Shown: piece by piece, positions 53,594 through 62,270 of the stretch
Layout: the number at the start of each line of letters is the position of its first letter
How positions within the stretch are numbered: the stretch's first letter is position 1
Source of the DNA: an uncultured bacterium
GTDB taxonomy: Bacteria > Bacteroidota > Bacteroidia > Bacteroidales > Bacteroidaceae
Length of the DNA: 64,000 bases
Direction: 5' to 3'
Assembly (NCBI GenBank): GCA_945829425.1
Contig: CALZUQ010000005.1
Location: 1 to 64,000, forward strand
The notes under the pieces: generated by a model
Databases searched by the model: none
Told to the model about the DNA's origin: nothing
Seen by the model: the letters and a program-made list of their open reading frames with translations, nothing else
Position numbers and translations under genes: made by a program

Positions 53594-56023
53594 CTAAAGT
53601 TTCTTCGGAGTGTATATGGCGTTCCACCATGTCTCGTCGCCTTTCAGCCAGCGGTCGAACCACGCTACCATAGAGTTTATCCATTTCGTACGCTTCTCCG
53701 GGTCCATAATGCCATGGTTCTCGCCTTCTACGAGTATAAGTCCCGTAGGAACGCCGAGGAGGCGCAGGGCGGTAAACATCTGAATGGACTCTCCCGGTGG
53801 CACGTTGGTGTCTGCCGTGCCGTGGGTGAAGAGCAACGGCTTGGTAATCTTGTCGGCGTTGAAAAGCGGGGAGCGGTCGACGAAGAGGTCCTTACGCGTC
53901 CAGGGGTAACTGCCGGCAGCGCAGACCTCGCTGTAAGTATATCCCCAATAGCCTTCGCCCCAATAGCTGGTATGGTCGGAGATACCGGCATGTGAGATGC
54001 CGCAGGCGAAGGGGTTGTCCTTGGTGAGCATGTACTGGGTCATAAAGCCACCGTAGGACGCTGATACGCAACCAATCTTTCCTGCGTCGACCTGAGGGAC
54101 ATCGAGGGCAAACTGACGGGTGGCGTCTATGATGTCTTGCGCAGGACCTTCACCCATGGTGTTGACATGGCGCGAAGCCCACTCCTGACCGAAGCCGGAG
54201 GCACCCGAAGGATTTACCACAAATACGATATATCCCATGGCATTCCAGTAGTGAGCGGGATAATGCGAGCCACCGCCAAAGCGGCGCGACGTAGGAGAGC
54301 AGCCGCCATAGTAATGCACGATGACGGGATATTTCTTCGCCGTGTCGAAATGTGGGGGCAGGAAATAGAAACCTGTGACATCGTAACCACGTGAACAGCG
54401 GAAACGCCACGGCTTTGCCTCGCCGAGGAGTATGCCGTCATAGAATGTCTCGTTAGGGTCGAAGACGAGTTCCGCACGTGGTTTGCGCGAAGGCTGAAGG
54501 ACGTTGTACGTACGGTAAGGGACACATGCCGAAGAGCCGGAGACGAGGACGTTGCCGCCACGGGAAGCGACAGAGAGGCTGCCGAGGACTTCCAAAGGCT
54601 GGTTGATACGCCGTGAGGCGTAGGTCTTCATGTCAAGACGGTAGAGGCTTACGGAGTCGGCGTTCTGCGCGAGATAATAAACGGCGTTGTCGGCAGGTGA
54701 ATACTCAATATTCTCGACGCTGGTCTTGTCGTCGGCGGTGACGGGGGTCACGGTGCCGTTGGTGGTGTCCATGACGTAGAGGTAATGGTCGAAGGCGTTA
54801 GGGATGCGGCCCTCGGGCAGGCGTTTGCCTATTCCGCCGAAAGCCTCGGCAGAGCCTGTAAAGACAAGACGTCCGGTAGTGCCGGCAAAGATTGCCGAAG
54901 ATATGAAGCCGTCGTCGTTGACAACCTTCTTGACGCTTTGGTCGGAAAGGTTCATGACATAATATGTCGCGCGTCCGTTAGGGCGCTGCTGCACACTGTC
55001 GGTCATGACGGAGAAGAGGATTTGCCGTCCGTCGGAGGATATGTCGTGAAGCGAGACATGATGGTAGGTATAGGTCAAGGGCTGAAGCAAGCCGGTGCGG
55101 AAGTCATAACGTGCCAAGGAATAGCGCGAGCGCCAACCCGGCTGGCGGTCGTTGGGGTGTACGATCTCGTAAACGCCTTTCTCTTTCTCAGGACTCTTCT
55201 CTTCTACGGTGAGGATAGCAAAGTCTTCTGTCGGAGACACGGCGACATAGCGTGAGGGAAGGTCGCAGGCGAGGAGACTTGCTGCTCCTGTCTGTGGGTC
55301 TGTGGCTTTGAGCACGGTCTTGCCCGATACGGTCTCAAGGGTGTAGTATCTGTCACTGCGAGGCATCCATGTGGCGTCGCCAGGAACGTCACGGCGCTCG
55401 CCGTTTCTGAGGTTGCAGAGCGTTGTCTTTGACTGTCGCTTATTTGTCTTGTCATACCATACGTAGCCCACCATAGCCCACAGGCCTGAAGGTGAGAGGC
55501 TGTTGGAGGTTATGACACGGGTGCCAAGGTTTTCCTCCATGGTGAAGAGACGCTCGCGGGAAGCCACGGCAGAGACATTGCCGCAGGGGATGGTGACGGC
55601 AAGACGTGAGGAGTCCGCAACAAATTTAACGTCAAAGACATGACAGCCGGGCTGCAACGCACCCCCGGAGTGTTCCTTGCCGTCGGCAAAGACCTTATAC
55701 TTCTTTGCACCGGAGACATTGACAGAGAAATTCTTGACATACGACGTAGCGTTGAGCGTGAAGCCCACGACATTCAGCGTGCCTTTCTGAAACTCAGCAG
55801 CAGCGAGGTCAAGGCTTTCAGGGGCTGAAGGCGAGGTGAGGCGCAGCGGCAGGTCAATGACTTTCTCGTCAGAGTATTTCTCCTGATTGCTGTTGATACT
55901 GTCGAAAACCACGGGAGCCATGACATCAAAAGGTCCGGAGTGTCTTACCTTCGTAATGGTCAGCGTATCGGCTGAAGCCATGCCGCTCACGAGCAGCGTG
56001 AAGAGGAAAAGGATTGTTCTCAT
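53594..56023 (-). CDS. Secreted S9-family prolyl/dipeptidyl peptidase
   Basis: The 809-residue protein has a signal peptide (cleavage near GMASA, residue 18), a beta-propeller region (about 150-530), and an alpha/beta-hydrolase domain (about 550-800). The triad is Ser656 in SASYGGFMTQY, an aspartate in HGTADTNVP and a histidine in GENHGIMD. The nucleophile elbow usually reads GxSYGG; here the first glycine is replaced by serine (SASYGG). It would cleave short peptides in the periplasm. The gene is monocistronic, with three AT-rich elements upstream. Confidence 0.9.
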   Translation of the reverse strand: MRTILFLFTLLVSGMASADTLTITKVRHSGPFDVMAPVVFDSINSNQEKYSDEKVIDLPLRLTSPSAPESLDLAAAEFQKGTLNVVGFTLNATSYVKNFSVNVSGAKKYKVFADGKEHSGGALQPGCHVFDVKFVADSSRLAVTIPCGNVSAVASRERLFTMEENLGTRVITSNSLSPSGLWAMVGYVWYDKTNKRQSKTTLCNLRNGERRDVPGDATWMPRSDRYYTLETVSGKTVLKATDPQTGAASLLACDLPSRYVAVSPTEDFAILTVEEKSPEKEKGVYEIVHPNDRQPGWRSRYSLARYDFRTGLLQPLTYTYHHVSLHDISSDGRQILFSVMTDSVQQRPNGRATYYVMNLSDQSVKKVVNDDGFISSAIFAGTTGRLVFTGSAEAFGGIGKRLPEGRIPNAFDHYLYVMDTTNGTVTPVTADDKTSVENIEYSPADNAVYYLAQNADSVSLYRLDMKTYASRRINQPLEVLGSLSVASRGGNVLVSGSSACVPYRTYNVLQPSRKPRAELVFDPNETFYDGILLGEAKPWRFRCSRGYDVTGFYFLPPHFDTAKKYPVIVHYYGGCSPTSRRFGGGSHYPAHYWNAMGYIVFVVNPSGASGFGQEWASRHVNTMGEGPAQDIIDATRQFALDVPQVDAGKIGCVSASYGGFMTQYMLTKDNPFACGISHAGISDHTSYWGEGYWGYTYSEVCAAGSYPWTRKDLFVDRSPLFNADKITKPLLFTHGTADTNVPPGESIQMFTALRLLGVPTGLILVEGENHGIMDPEKRTKWINSMVAWFDRWLKGDETWWNAIYTPKKL

Positions 56024-56076
56024 TGTTCTTGTGCTTTATTACAGTGGGGATTGTCCGAAAATTACGGTGAGACAGA

Positions 56077-56134
56077 TTATATAATAAGGTAAACCATACT
56101 ATATAATAAGGTACGGCGGATTATATAATAAGGT
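56077..56134. repeat. Three tandem inverted copies of the ACCTTATTATATA element (copies 9-11)
   Basis: On the plus strand TTATATAATAAGGT (56077-56090), TATATAATAAGGT (56100-56112) and TTATATAATAAGGT (56121-56134) occur at 22-23 base spacing between the S9 peptidase gene and murF. They are in the orientation opposite to most other copies relative to the neighbouring genes. Confidence 0.8.
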
Positions 56135-56164
56135 TAGTGTATTATATGATTCAGCCAACTTGTT

Positions 56165-57460
56165 CTATAATATCTCCGGCAGCGTGAAGAGACGCTGTGC
56201 GTTGGAGCCTTTTATCAGAATGAACATATTCTCGGGGCGGTGGGCGAGAATGGCCTCACGCACTTCTTCGACAGAAGGGAACTGACGGAAGGGATGGTCC
56301 ACCGCAGCGAAGCCTTCGCCGACAAGCCACACGTCGCTGACCTGCATGTCGCCTATCATGGCGACAATCTTCTCATGCTCTTCCTGCGACACGTCGCCAA
56401 GCTCTTTCATGCTGCCGAGTATGAGCATCTTGCGTTCTGCACGTATGGCAGAGAAATTGCGCAATGCGGCAGCCATGGAGGTGGGGTTGGCGTTGTATGC
56501 GTCCACGACAAGGTGGTTGTGAGGCGTCACGGTGAGCTGCGAACGGTTGTTGGAAGGGACGTAATCAGACAAGGCAGAGCAGACATCTTCTTCCCCAACG
56601 CCGAAGGTGAGGCCTATGGCGGCTGCGGCGAGCATGTTATATATGTTATAGTCACCGATGAGATGGGTTGTCACGTTATGTTCCACCCCTTCGCGCGTCT
56701 TCCAGGAGAAGGAAAGATACGGTGCACATTCGGTCACGGTGCCTGTGACAAAGTTGTCGGGCGACGGCTCTGTGCCGTAGCGTATGAGGTTCAGCCCGTC
56801 GGCAATGGCAAGGAGATGCTCGTTGCCGGAATGTATGAATACTGTGGCATGACGCGGGCGCAGGAAGTCGTACAGCTCGCCCTTTGTCTTCACCACGCCT
56901 TCAAAACTTCCGAAGCCTCCGAGGTGTGCCCGTCCAACGTTCGTGATGATGCCGCAGTCAGGCTCGACAATGTCTGTGAGGGTCTTTATCTCACCGGGAT
57001 GGTTTGCTCCCATCTCTATTACGGCAACCTCATGCTCTGCGGTAAGGCGTAGGAGGGTCTTCGGCACACCGATATGGTTATTGAAATTGCCTTGTGTGTA
57101 AAGGACGTTATATTTCTTCTCCAGAACGGCTGCGATGAGCTCCTTCGTGGTCGTCTTGCCGTTAGTTCCCGTTACGCCGATAATCTTTGTACCCAACTGC
57201 TTGCGGTGGTAGTGGGCAAGCGACTGTAACGTAGTGAGCACATCGTCGACAACGATAAGGCGGCTGTCGGCAGCACCGTCACACAACTCGTCGACGACAG
57301 CATAACAGCAGCCTTGATCCAAAGCCTGACGGGCAAAGAGATTGCCGTTGAACGACGCACCTTTCAGTGCGAAGAAGATACTGCCTTCCGGGCATTCGCG
57401 TGTGTCGGTGGTAATTACGGGATGCTGGCGGAAGATTTCATACAACTCTGTTATTTCCAT
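56165..57460 (-). CDS. murF: UDP-MurNAc-tripeptide--D-alanyl-D-alanine ligase
   Basis: MurF adds D-Ala-D-Ala to the peptidoglycan precursor, using the dipeptide made by Ddl. The start at 57460 (MEITELYEIFRQHP) is preferred over an ATG 15 codons upstream. The ATP motif is GVTGTNGKTTTKELI (about 95-109), and the MurF-specific HLVVDAYNANPTSM and ILGSMKELGD segments follow. Length 431 is normal. It is divergent from folP, with a -7 box TAATTTTG at 57522-57529. Confidence 0.95.
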   Translation of the reverse strand: MEITELYEIFRQHPVITTDTRECPEGSIFFALKGASFNGNLFARQALDQGCCYAVVDELCDGAADSRLIVVDDVLTTLQSLAHYHRKQLGTKIIGVTGTNGKTTTKELIAAVLEKKYNVLYTQGNFNNHIGVPKTLLRLTAEHEVAVIEMGANHPGEIKTLTDIVEPDCGIITNVGRAHLGGFGSFEGVVKTKGELYDFLRPRHATVFIHSGNEHLLAIADGLNLIRYGTEPSPDNFVTGTVTECAPYLSFSWKTREGVEHNVTTHLIGDYNIYNMLAAAAIGLTFGVGEEDVCSALSDYVPSNNRSQLTVTPHNHLVVDAYNANPTSMAAALRNFSAIRAERKMLILGSMKELGDVSQEEHEKIVAMIGDMQVSDVWLVGEGFAAVDHPFRQFPSVEEVREAILAHRPENMFILIKGSNAQRLFTLPEIL

Positions 57461-57521
57461 TTTTCTTTCTCTCCCCCTCAAAGTATTAAGAACCAAATTA
57501 TCCAAAAAGACTAATTCCTTG

Positions 57522-57581
57522 CAAAATTAAGAATTATTTTCTAATAATATCACGCTTTGTCATAAAAAAATGCTAATTTTG
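57522..57581. promoter_or_regulatory. Divergent -7 boxes between murF and folP
   Basis: TAATTTTG occurs on the minus strand at 57522-57529 (for murF) and on the plus strand at 57574-57581 (for folP). Neither has a clear -33 TTTG at the expected distance. Confidence 0.5.
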
Positions 57582-57627
57582 CACCTATTAGTGCATTTTA
57601 TTGCAATGAACCACAACCAACCGGATA

Positions 57628-58467
57628 ATGAACTACGAACTGAATATAAATAACGGTGTCTGGAGAATAACCCAACCGGAAGTGATGGGAATACTGAACT
57701 GCACACCGGATTCTTTCTTCTCGGCCTCAAGGAAACAGACGGAGAAGGAGATAGCAGAACAAGCTTGCAGGATAATAAGCGAAGGGGGAAAGATAATTGA
57801 TGTGGGAGGAATGTCGACACGTCCTGGAGGACTTTTCGTCGACGAGGAGGAGGAACGCCGCAGGCTGTCCTTCGCCTTGGCGATAGTAAGGAGAGAATGT
57901 CCGGAGGCTATACTCTCCGTAGACACCTTCCGTCCACAGATAGCCCGCATGGCTGTTGAGGAGTATGGAGCGGACATAATAAACGATGTCAGCGAAGGCG
58001 GCGTGACGACACTGGAGGGCGTAAGAAACACCGAAGGGGGAAACATCTTCGCTGAGGCGGCACGCCTGAAGGCAGTATATCTCCTCATGTCTGTTCAGCC
58101 TACGCTCTCCGCCACGCTGAAGGTCTTCAAAGAGAAGACGGAGGAGCTGAGGCGTTATGGTGTAAGCGACATAATCCTTGACCCGGGCTACGGCTTCGGA
58201 AAGGACATAGAGCAGAACTACGGCATTCTTGCGCAGCAACAAGCCATAGCCGACGTTTTCCCCACCATGCCCGTGCTCGCCGGAGTGTCGAGGAAACGTA
58301 TGATACGGCAGCTCCTTGACACCACTCCCGAGGAGGCTCTCAACGGCACTACGGCGGTGCATGTCCTCGCACTCTGCCAAGGCGCAGCGATACTACGCGC
58401 CCACGATGTTCGCGAGGCGGTAGAGGCGGTAAGAATATACCGCGCATATATTTCCGGCGGGCAATGA
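57628..58467 (+). CDS. folP: Dihydropteroate synthase
   Basis: FolP condenses the pterin diphosphate with p-aminobenzoate for folate synthesis and is the sulfonamide target. The 279-residue protein has the signatures MGILNCTPDSFF (21-32) and IDVGGMSTRPGG (54-65), where most homologues have GGESTRPG; here a methionine replaces the glutamate. DPGYGFGKDIEQN and AGVSRKRMI complete the pterin and phosphate sites. It starts the folP-cdaA-dacB run. Confidence 0.95.
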   Translation: MNYELNINNGVWRITQPEVMGILNCTPDSFFSASRKQTEKEIAEQACRIISEGGKIIDVGGMSTRPGGLFVDEEEERRRLSFALAIVRRECPEAILSVDTFRPQIARMAVEEYGADIINDVSEGGVTTLEGVRNTEGGNIFAEAARLKAVYLLMSVQPTLSATLKVFKEKTEELRRYGVSDIILDPGYGFGKDIEQNYGILAQQQAIADVFPTMPVLAGVSRKRMIRQLLDTTPEEALNGTTAVHVLALCQGAAILRAHDVREAVEAVRIYRAYISGGQ

Positions 58468-58497
58468 CGCTTCACGCCATAAGAGAGTAAAATAACT

Positions 58498-58537
58498 GTG
58501 GGTGACGCATTGCCTGTGGAGAATAACAGAACCCACC
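58498..58537 (+). repeat. GTGGGT...ACCCAC leader hairpin upstream of cdaA
   Basis: GTGGGT (58498-58503) pairs with ACCCAC (58531-58536) with a 27-base loop, 26 bases before the cdaA start. It shares AACAGAACCCACCTTAAC with the trpS leader. Confidence 0.6.
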
Positions 58538-58563
58538 TTAACGACAAATAATAACGCTCTTTC

Positions 58564-59355
58564 ATGTTCATAACAATATCGGCAAAAGATATCATTGACA
58601 TTTTTCTCGTAGCACTGCTGCTGTATTATATCTTCCGGCTGATGCGCGAGTCACGTTCGCTGAATGTCTTCATAGGCATCATGGTGTTCATAGTAATCTG
58701 GCTCTTCGTGAGTCAGGTGCTTGAGATGCGTCTGCTCGGTAGCATTCTCGACAAGCTAGTCTCTGTTGGAGTTCTTGCCATAATAGTGCTGTTCCAAGAG
58801 GAGATCAGGAAGTTCCTGTACTCTCTCGGCGCACACCAGCGCGTCTCGAACGCCCTAAGGCTCTTCGGCTCGAAACACAAGAGCGAGCACGCCGACAAGA
58901 AAAGCATCATGCCTATCGTAATGGCGTGTATGAACATGGCGAGACAGAAATCGGGAGCCTTGATAGTGATAGAACGCATGGCACCGCTCGACGACATAGT
59001 GTCTACGGGCGACCTTATTGACGCCAACATCAACCAGCTGCTTATAGAAAACATCTTTTTCAAGAACTCACCGCTGCACGACGGAGCAATGATCATACGC
59101 AAGCAGAGGATTTGTGCGGCAGGATGTATCCTGCCCGTCGCCCACGACCAGGACATTCCTAAAGAGTTAGGACTGAGACACCGTGCGGCTCTCGGCATCT
59201 CGCAGGCCTCCGACGCCATAGCGATAGTATGCTCTGAGGAGACGGGACGCATATCTGTAGCCATAAAGGGTGTGTTCCAACTGAGACTGTCGGCAGAAAA
59301 ACTGGAGTCGCTGCTGACAGAAGAGTTATTCGTAAATACGACAAGCAACAAATAA
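58564..59355 (+). CDS. cdaA: Membrane-bound diadenylate cyclase
   Basis: CdaA makes cyclic di-AMP from two ATP. The 263-residue protein has three N-terminal membrane helices (about 10-80) and the DAC domain with its two catalytic motifs, DGA (173-175) and RHR (205-207). Cyclic di-AMP regulates cell-wall and ion homeostasis in other bacteria. It follows folP, a linkage also known in other Bacteroidota as far as I recall, and precedes dacB by a single base. Confidence 0.93.
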   Translation: MFITISAKDIIDIFLVALLLYYIFRLMRESRSLNVFIGIMVFIVIWLFVSQVLEMRLLGSILDKLVSVGVLAIIVLFQEEIRKFLYSLGAHQRVSNALRLFGSKHKSEHADKKSIMPIVMACMNMARQKSGALIVIERMAPLDDIVSTGDLIDANINQLLIENIFFKNSPLHDGAMIIRKQRICAAGCILPVAHDQDIPKELGLRHRAALGISQASDAIAIVCSEETGRISVAIKGVFQLRLSAEKLESLLTEELFVNTTSNK

Positions 59356-59356
59356 A

Positions 59357-60697
59357 ATGAAGAAATACCGCATACGCTGGGACCGTATAGCTATGCTCCT
59401 CGCCGCCGTTGCGGCGTTTTGCATGGCTGTGTACTATATTATAATAGGTATAATGTCTCTCTTCTCATGGATAGCCTCCTTCTTCGGCGGCATGACATGG
59501 TGTCCAGAAGAGAAGGAAAGGAAAGAGACACCAAAGCATATCACACAGGAGCAAAGAGACGAGGCACTGCACATGAAGGAACGCATAGACAGCTTCATGG
59601 CTCTCCCTACACGCCTGGAAAAAGAGAAAATATCCATTTCGATATACGACCTCACCACACAGCAGTATATATACGCATACCAGCAGGACAAGCTCTTCCC
59701 GCCGGCATCGTGCATGAAGATACCTACCGCCGTAGCTGCCCTCAAGACTCTGGGCGTAAACCACAGGCTCACGGAGTCGTTGCAGATAAGGGGAGAGATT
59801 GTAAACGACACCCTTTTCGGCAACCTGCTCCTGAGGGCTGACGCCGACCCGCTCCTCATCTCGCTCGATGCGCTGACGGCAAAGGCAAGACAGGAAGGCA
59901 TAAAGCATATCAAGGGAAATATCTACCTAAACCTCGCACACAGAGACAGGCTGACAGCACACCCTTCAGCAAAGACGTGGGACATACCGTTCAACAAGAC
60001 ACCACTTCTGCTGAAAGGGGAGAACGTGGTGAGGAGAAACCTTATGGCGTCACTGCACAGAGCCGGCATAACATACCGACACGACGCCACGCAGAAGCCC
60101 AACGGAAAATACCGCTGCATAGCAGCGTCGGCACACCGCATGACAGACGCCATGATACCCATGATGAGAAACAGTTCGAACATCATGGCAGAGACAATAC
60201 TCTATAACCTCGACCATAAGCAAGGCAGACTGAAAGACAACATGACGAACTACGCCATACGTCATGGGCATGAGGACTTCTGGAGAACGGTCTTCGCAGC
60301 AGACACTACATATAACATGGATGCCTTCATCTTCAACGACGGCAGCGGCCTGTCGCCCGACAACCGTCTTTCAGCACGCATGCTTACCGACATGCTTCGC
60401 TATACTTACTCCGAGAAGGCTGTCTACGACTACCTCGTAGGCTATGCCTTGGCATCGCCGTCAGGCGAGCGGCGCGGCTCCTTGCTTACGCGCCTGTCTC
60501 ACCCTGACTACCGCAACAGGATATTCTGCAAGACAGGCACCATGACGACACGCGGTGTCTCTTCCATTGCCGGGTACCTTGAGGGCAGCGATGGCCACTG
60601 GTATATCTTCACCATTATGAACGACGACTCTCCCGTTGCAGAAGCGAGGATATATCAAGACAAACTGCTTAAGATGATGATGAAAAAGAAGCAATAG
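59357..60697 (+). CDS. dacB: D-alanyl-D-alanine carboxypeptidase (PBP4, peptidase S13)
   Basis: The 446-residue penicillin-binding protein trims or cleaves peptidoglycan peptides. An N-terminal membrane segment (about 12-40) anchors it. The active-site motifs are SCMK (Ser118, Lys121), SSN (273-275) and KTGT (392-395). Its start lies 1 base after the cdaA stop, so both are probably cotranslated, joining wall remodelling with cyclic di-AMP synthesis in one transcript. Confidence 0.9.
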   Translation: MKKYRIRWDRIAMLLAAVAAFCMAVYYIIIGIMSLFSWIASFFGGMTWCPEEKERKETPKHITQEQRDEALHMKERIDSFMALPTRLEKEKISISIYDLTTQQYIYAYQQDKLFPPASCMKIPTAVAALKTLGVNHRLTESLQIRGEIVNDTLFGNLLLRADADPLLISLDALTAKARQEGIKHIKGNIYLNLAHRDRLTAHPSAKTWDIPFNKTPLLLKGENVVRRNLMASLHRAGITYRHDATQKPNGKYRCIAASAHRMTDAMIPMMRNSSNIMAETILYNLDHKQGRLKDNMTNYAIRHGHEDFWRTVFAADTTYNMDAFIFNDGSGLSPDNRLSARMLTDMLRYTYSEKAVYDYLVGYALASPSGERRGSLLTRLSHPDYRNRIFCKTGTMTTRGVSSIAGYLEGSDGHWYIFTIMNDDSPVAEARIYQDKLLKMMMKKKQ

Positions 60698-60933
60698 GAT
60701 GTGGCAGGGCGTAACTTATCATCTATTGAAGTCATAAGTTATCATAAAAATAATCACAAGTTATGATTGAGAAAATCATAGCTTGTGTTTCTAAAAAGCA
60801 CTGCTTGTGTTTCTAAAAAGCACTGCTTGTGTTTTTGGAAAGCTCCGCTTATCTCTGCGTATAGCATAAAAAATAAGATATATATCAAGAACTCCTGCAG
60901 TCATTCCGCAACAGATATTGCCCATAACGAAGA
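60698..60933. other. Spacer with a 22-bp repeat array
   Basis: No gene is seen. CATAAGTTATCAT-type words near 60737-60750 resemble the core of the 34162 array. The 60781-60846 array is listed separately. Confidence 0.4.
60781..60846. repeat. 22-bp tandem repeat array, 3 units
   Basis: Units begin at 60781, 60803 and 60825; the first two are identical (GCTTGTGTTTCTAAAAAGCA then CT) and the third has four changes. Confidence 0.85.
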
Positions 60934-60978
60934 AGCCGTTTACACGTATTTCCATTTCAAATCTACGTGTAAACGGCT
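60934..60978. terminator. Long hairpin between convergent dacB and methyltransferase genes
   Basis: AGCCGTTTACACGTA (60934-60948) and TACGTGTAAACGGCT (60964-60978) form a perfect 15-bp stem. The tails are only moderately T-rich, so this is probably a bidirectional terminator. Confidence 0.6.
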
Positions 60979-61078
60979 GTTAGTATTCTGTGTTTTTATT
61001 TCATGCGTACGCCAATCATAAAGCCTATGCCCCAACACCGTGATGCCTCATCCCGCGCATAGCATTGCCTTATGTCTG

Positions 61079-62032
61079 TCAGCCTTTCTTCTTTTCAGTT
61101 TTCTTTTTTCCACATTGCTGGCTGTTTCTCTCCCAGAACACTCCGTCGGAATATCCCTGTATGGAGTTGTCGGCATCGGCGAGGAGTAGTCTTTTCGCCG
61201 TCCAGAGACAATACGTGTCGTTCCATTCTATTGCCGTAAAATGTCTTCCGAGCTTCTTCGCCACGACGGCAGCCGTTCCGCTTCCTGCAAACGGGTCGAG
61301 GATGCGGTCGCCGGGTTTCGACGATGCGAGTATTAGCTTTGCATAAAGCTTCTCCGGCTTCTGCGTAGGGTGGTCGGTATTCTCGGGCATAGACCAAAAG
61401 GGTATGCTGATGTCGTCCCAGAAATTCGAGGGATAAGTCATGCGGTATTTCCCGTCGTCAGAAGCCTGCCAGTCTTTCGGCATTCCGTCCACGGTGTACG
61501 GCGCCAGTACCTTCCTCTTCATCTTCACCGCTTCGACATCGAAAAAATAATTGCGGGGATCGTTGACAGCAAACCATATGTCCTCCATGGCGTTCTTCCA
61601 GTTTCTCTGCGCTCCACGCCCTTTCTCTCTCTGCCATGTTATGCGGTTCAGGACTGTCAGCCTGCTGCTGACTACTCTGAGCATCACCGCCGACGAACGC
61701 CAGTCGCCGCACATATACAACGTGCCATGCGGAGCGAGCTTCCGGCACACGGTGTCAAACCACGACAGGAGATAGCGCTCGTAGTCCTCGTCAGGGACAG
61801 CATGGAAGGTCTTTCCATGAAAATTGCGAGACAGATTATAGGGTGGGTCGAGAATAATGAGGTCATAATAGCTGTCGGGCAACCTCTCCAAGCATTTCGC
61901 CATATCGCCACAGACAACCTTGTCGTCGCAACTGTCTGGAGCAAGGGCATCGGCAGAAAGGACATACTGCTGCAGCAGCTGCCTCTCGTCATCTCCTATA
62001 GTCAATGTGCGGTTGTTCTTTGCTTTAACCAT
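61079..62032 (-). CDS. Orphan adenine/cytosine-N4 DNA methyltransferase
   Basis: The 317-residue amino-methyltransferase has motif IV DPPY (62-65) before motif I DPFAGSGT (246-253), the order of the beta class. No restriction gene or specificity subunit flanks it, so it is a solitary methylase that may regulate genes or protect DNA. The target site cannot be read from sequence. The extreme C-terminus is lysine-rich. Confidence 0.9.
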   Translation of the reverse strand: MVKAKNNRTLTIGDDERQLLQQYVLSADALAPDSCDDKVVCGDMAKCLERLPDSYYDLIILDPPYNLSRNFHGKTFHAVPDEDYERYLLSWFDTVCRKLAPHGTLYMCGDWRSSAVMLRVVSSRLTVLNRITWQREKGRGAQRNWKNAMEDIWFAVNDPRNYFFDVEAVKMKRKVLAPYTVDGMPKDWQASDDGKYRMTYPSNFWDDISIPFWSMPENTDHPTQKPEKLYAKLILASSKPGDRILDPFAGSGTAAVVAKKLGRHFTAIEWNDTYCLWTAKRLLLADADNSIQGYSDGVFWERNSQQCGKKKTEKKKG

Positions 62033-62098
62033 ATTTGCAGCTTTGAAAGAAAAATACTACGCTCTGCGAGAGAAAATCATTCTCCTGCCACCTAAATA

Positions 62099-62134
62099 TT
62101 TGGCGGAATTAAGTACACACTTAACTCCGCCAAA
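62099..62134. terminator. Hairpin between ackA and the methyltransferase gene
   Basis: TTTGGCGGA...AAGT and CTTAACTCCGCCAAA form a 9-bp outer plus inner stem. It may terminate the pta-ackA transcript, though the T-tail is weak. Confidence 0.5.
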
Positions 62135-62270
62135 AGTCTTTCATACCTCACGCCTTGCGTCATAGGACAGGAGTCTTACCGCCCTACCCTACCTGCTTCC
62201 GGCTTTTCCGAGGTAAGTCATTATGTATCTCAAAGCAAGTGATAATGACTGTCGCTACAGACCTGTCAGC

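Noticed and set aside
61079..62032. Restriction-modification or defence island around the methyltransferase
   Set aside because: Both neighbours are housekeeping genes (dacB, ackA); no nuclease is present.
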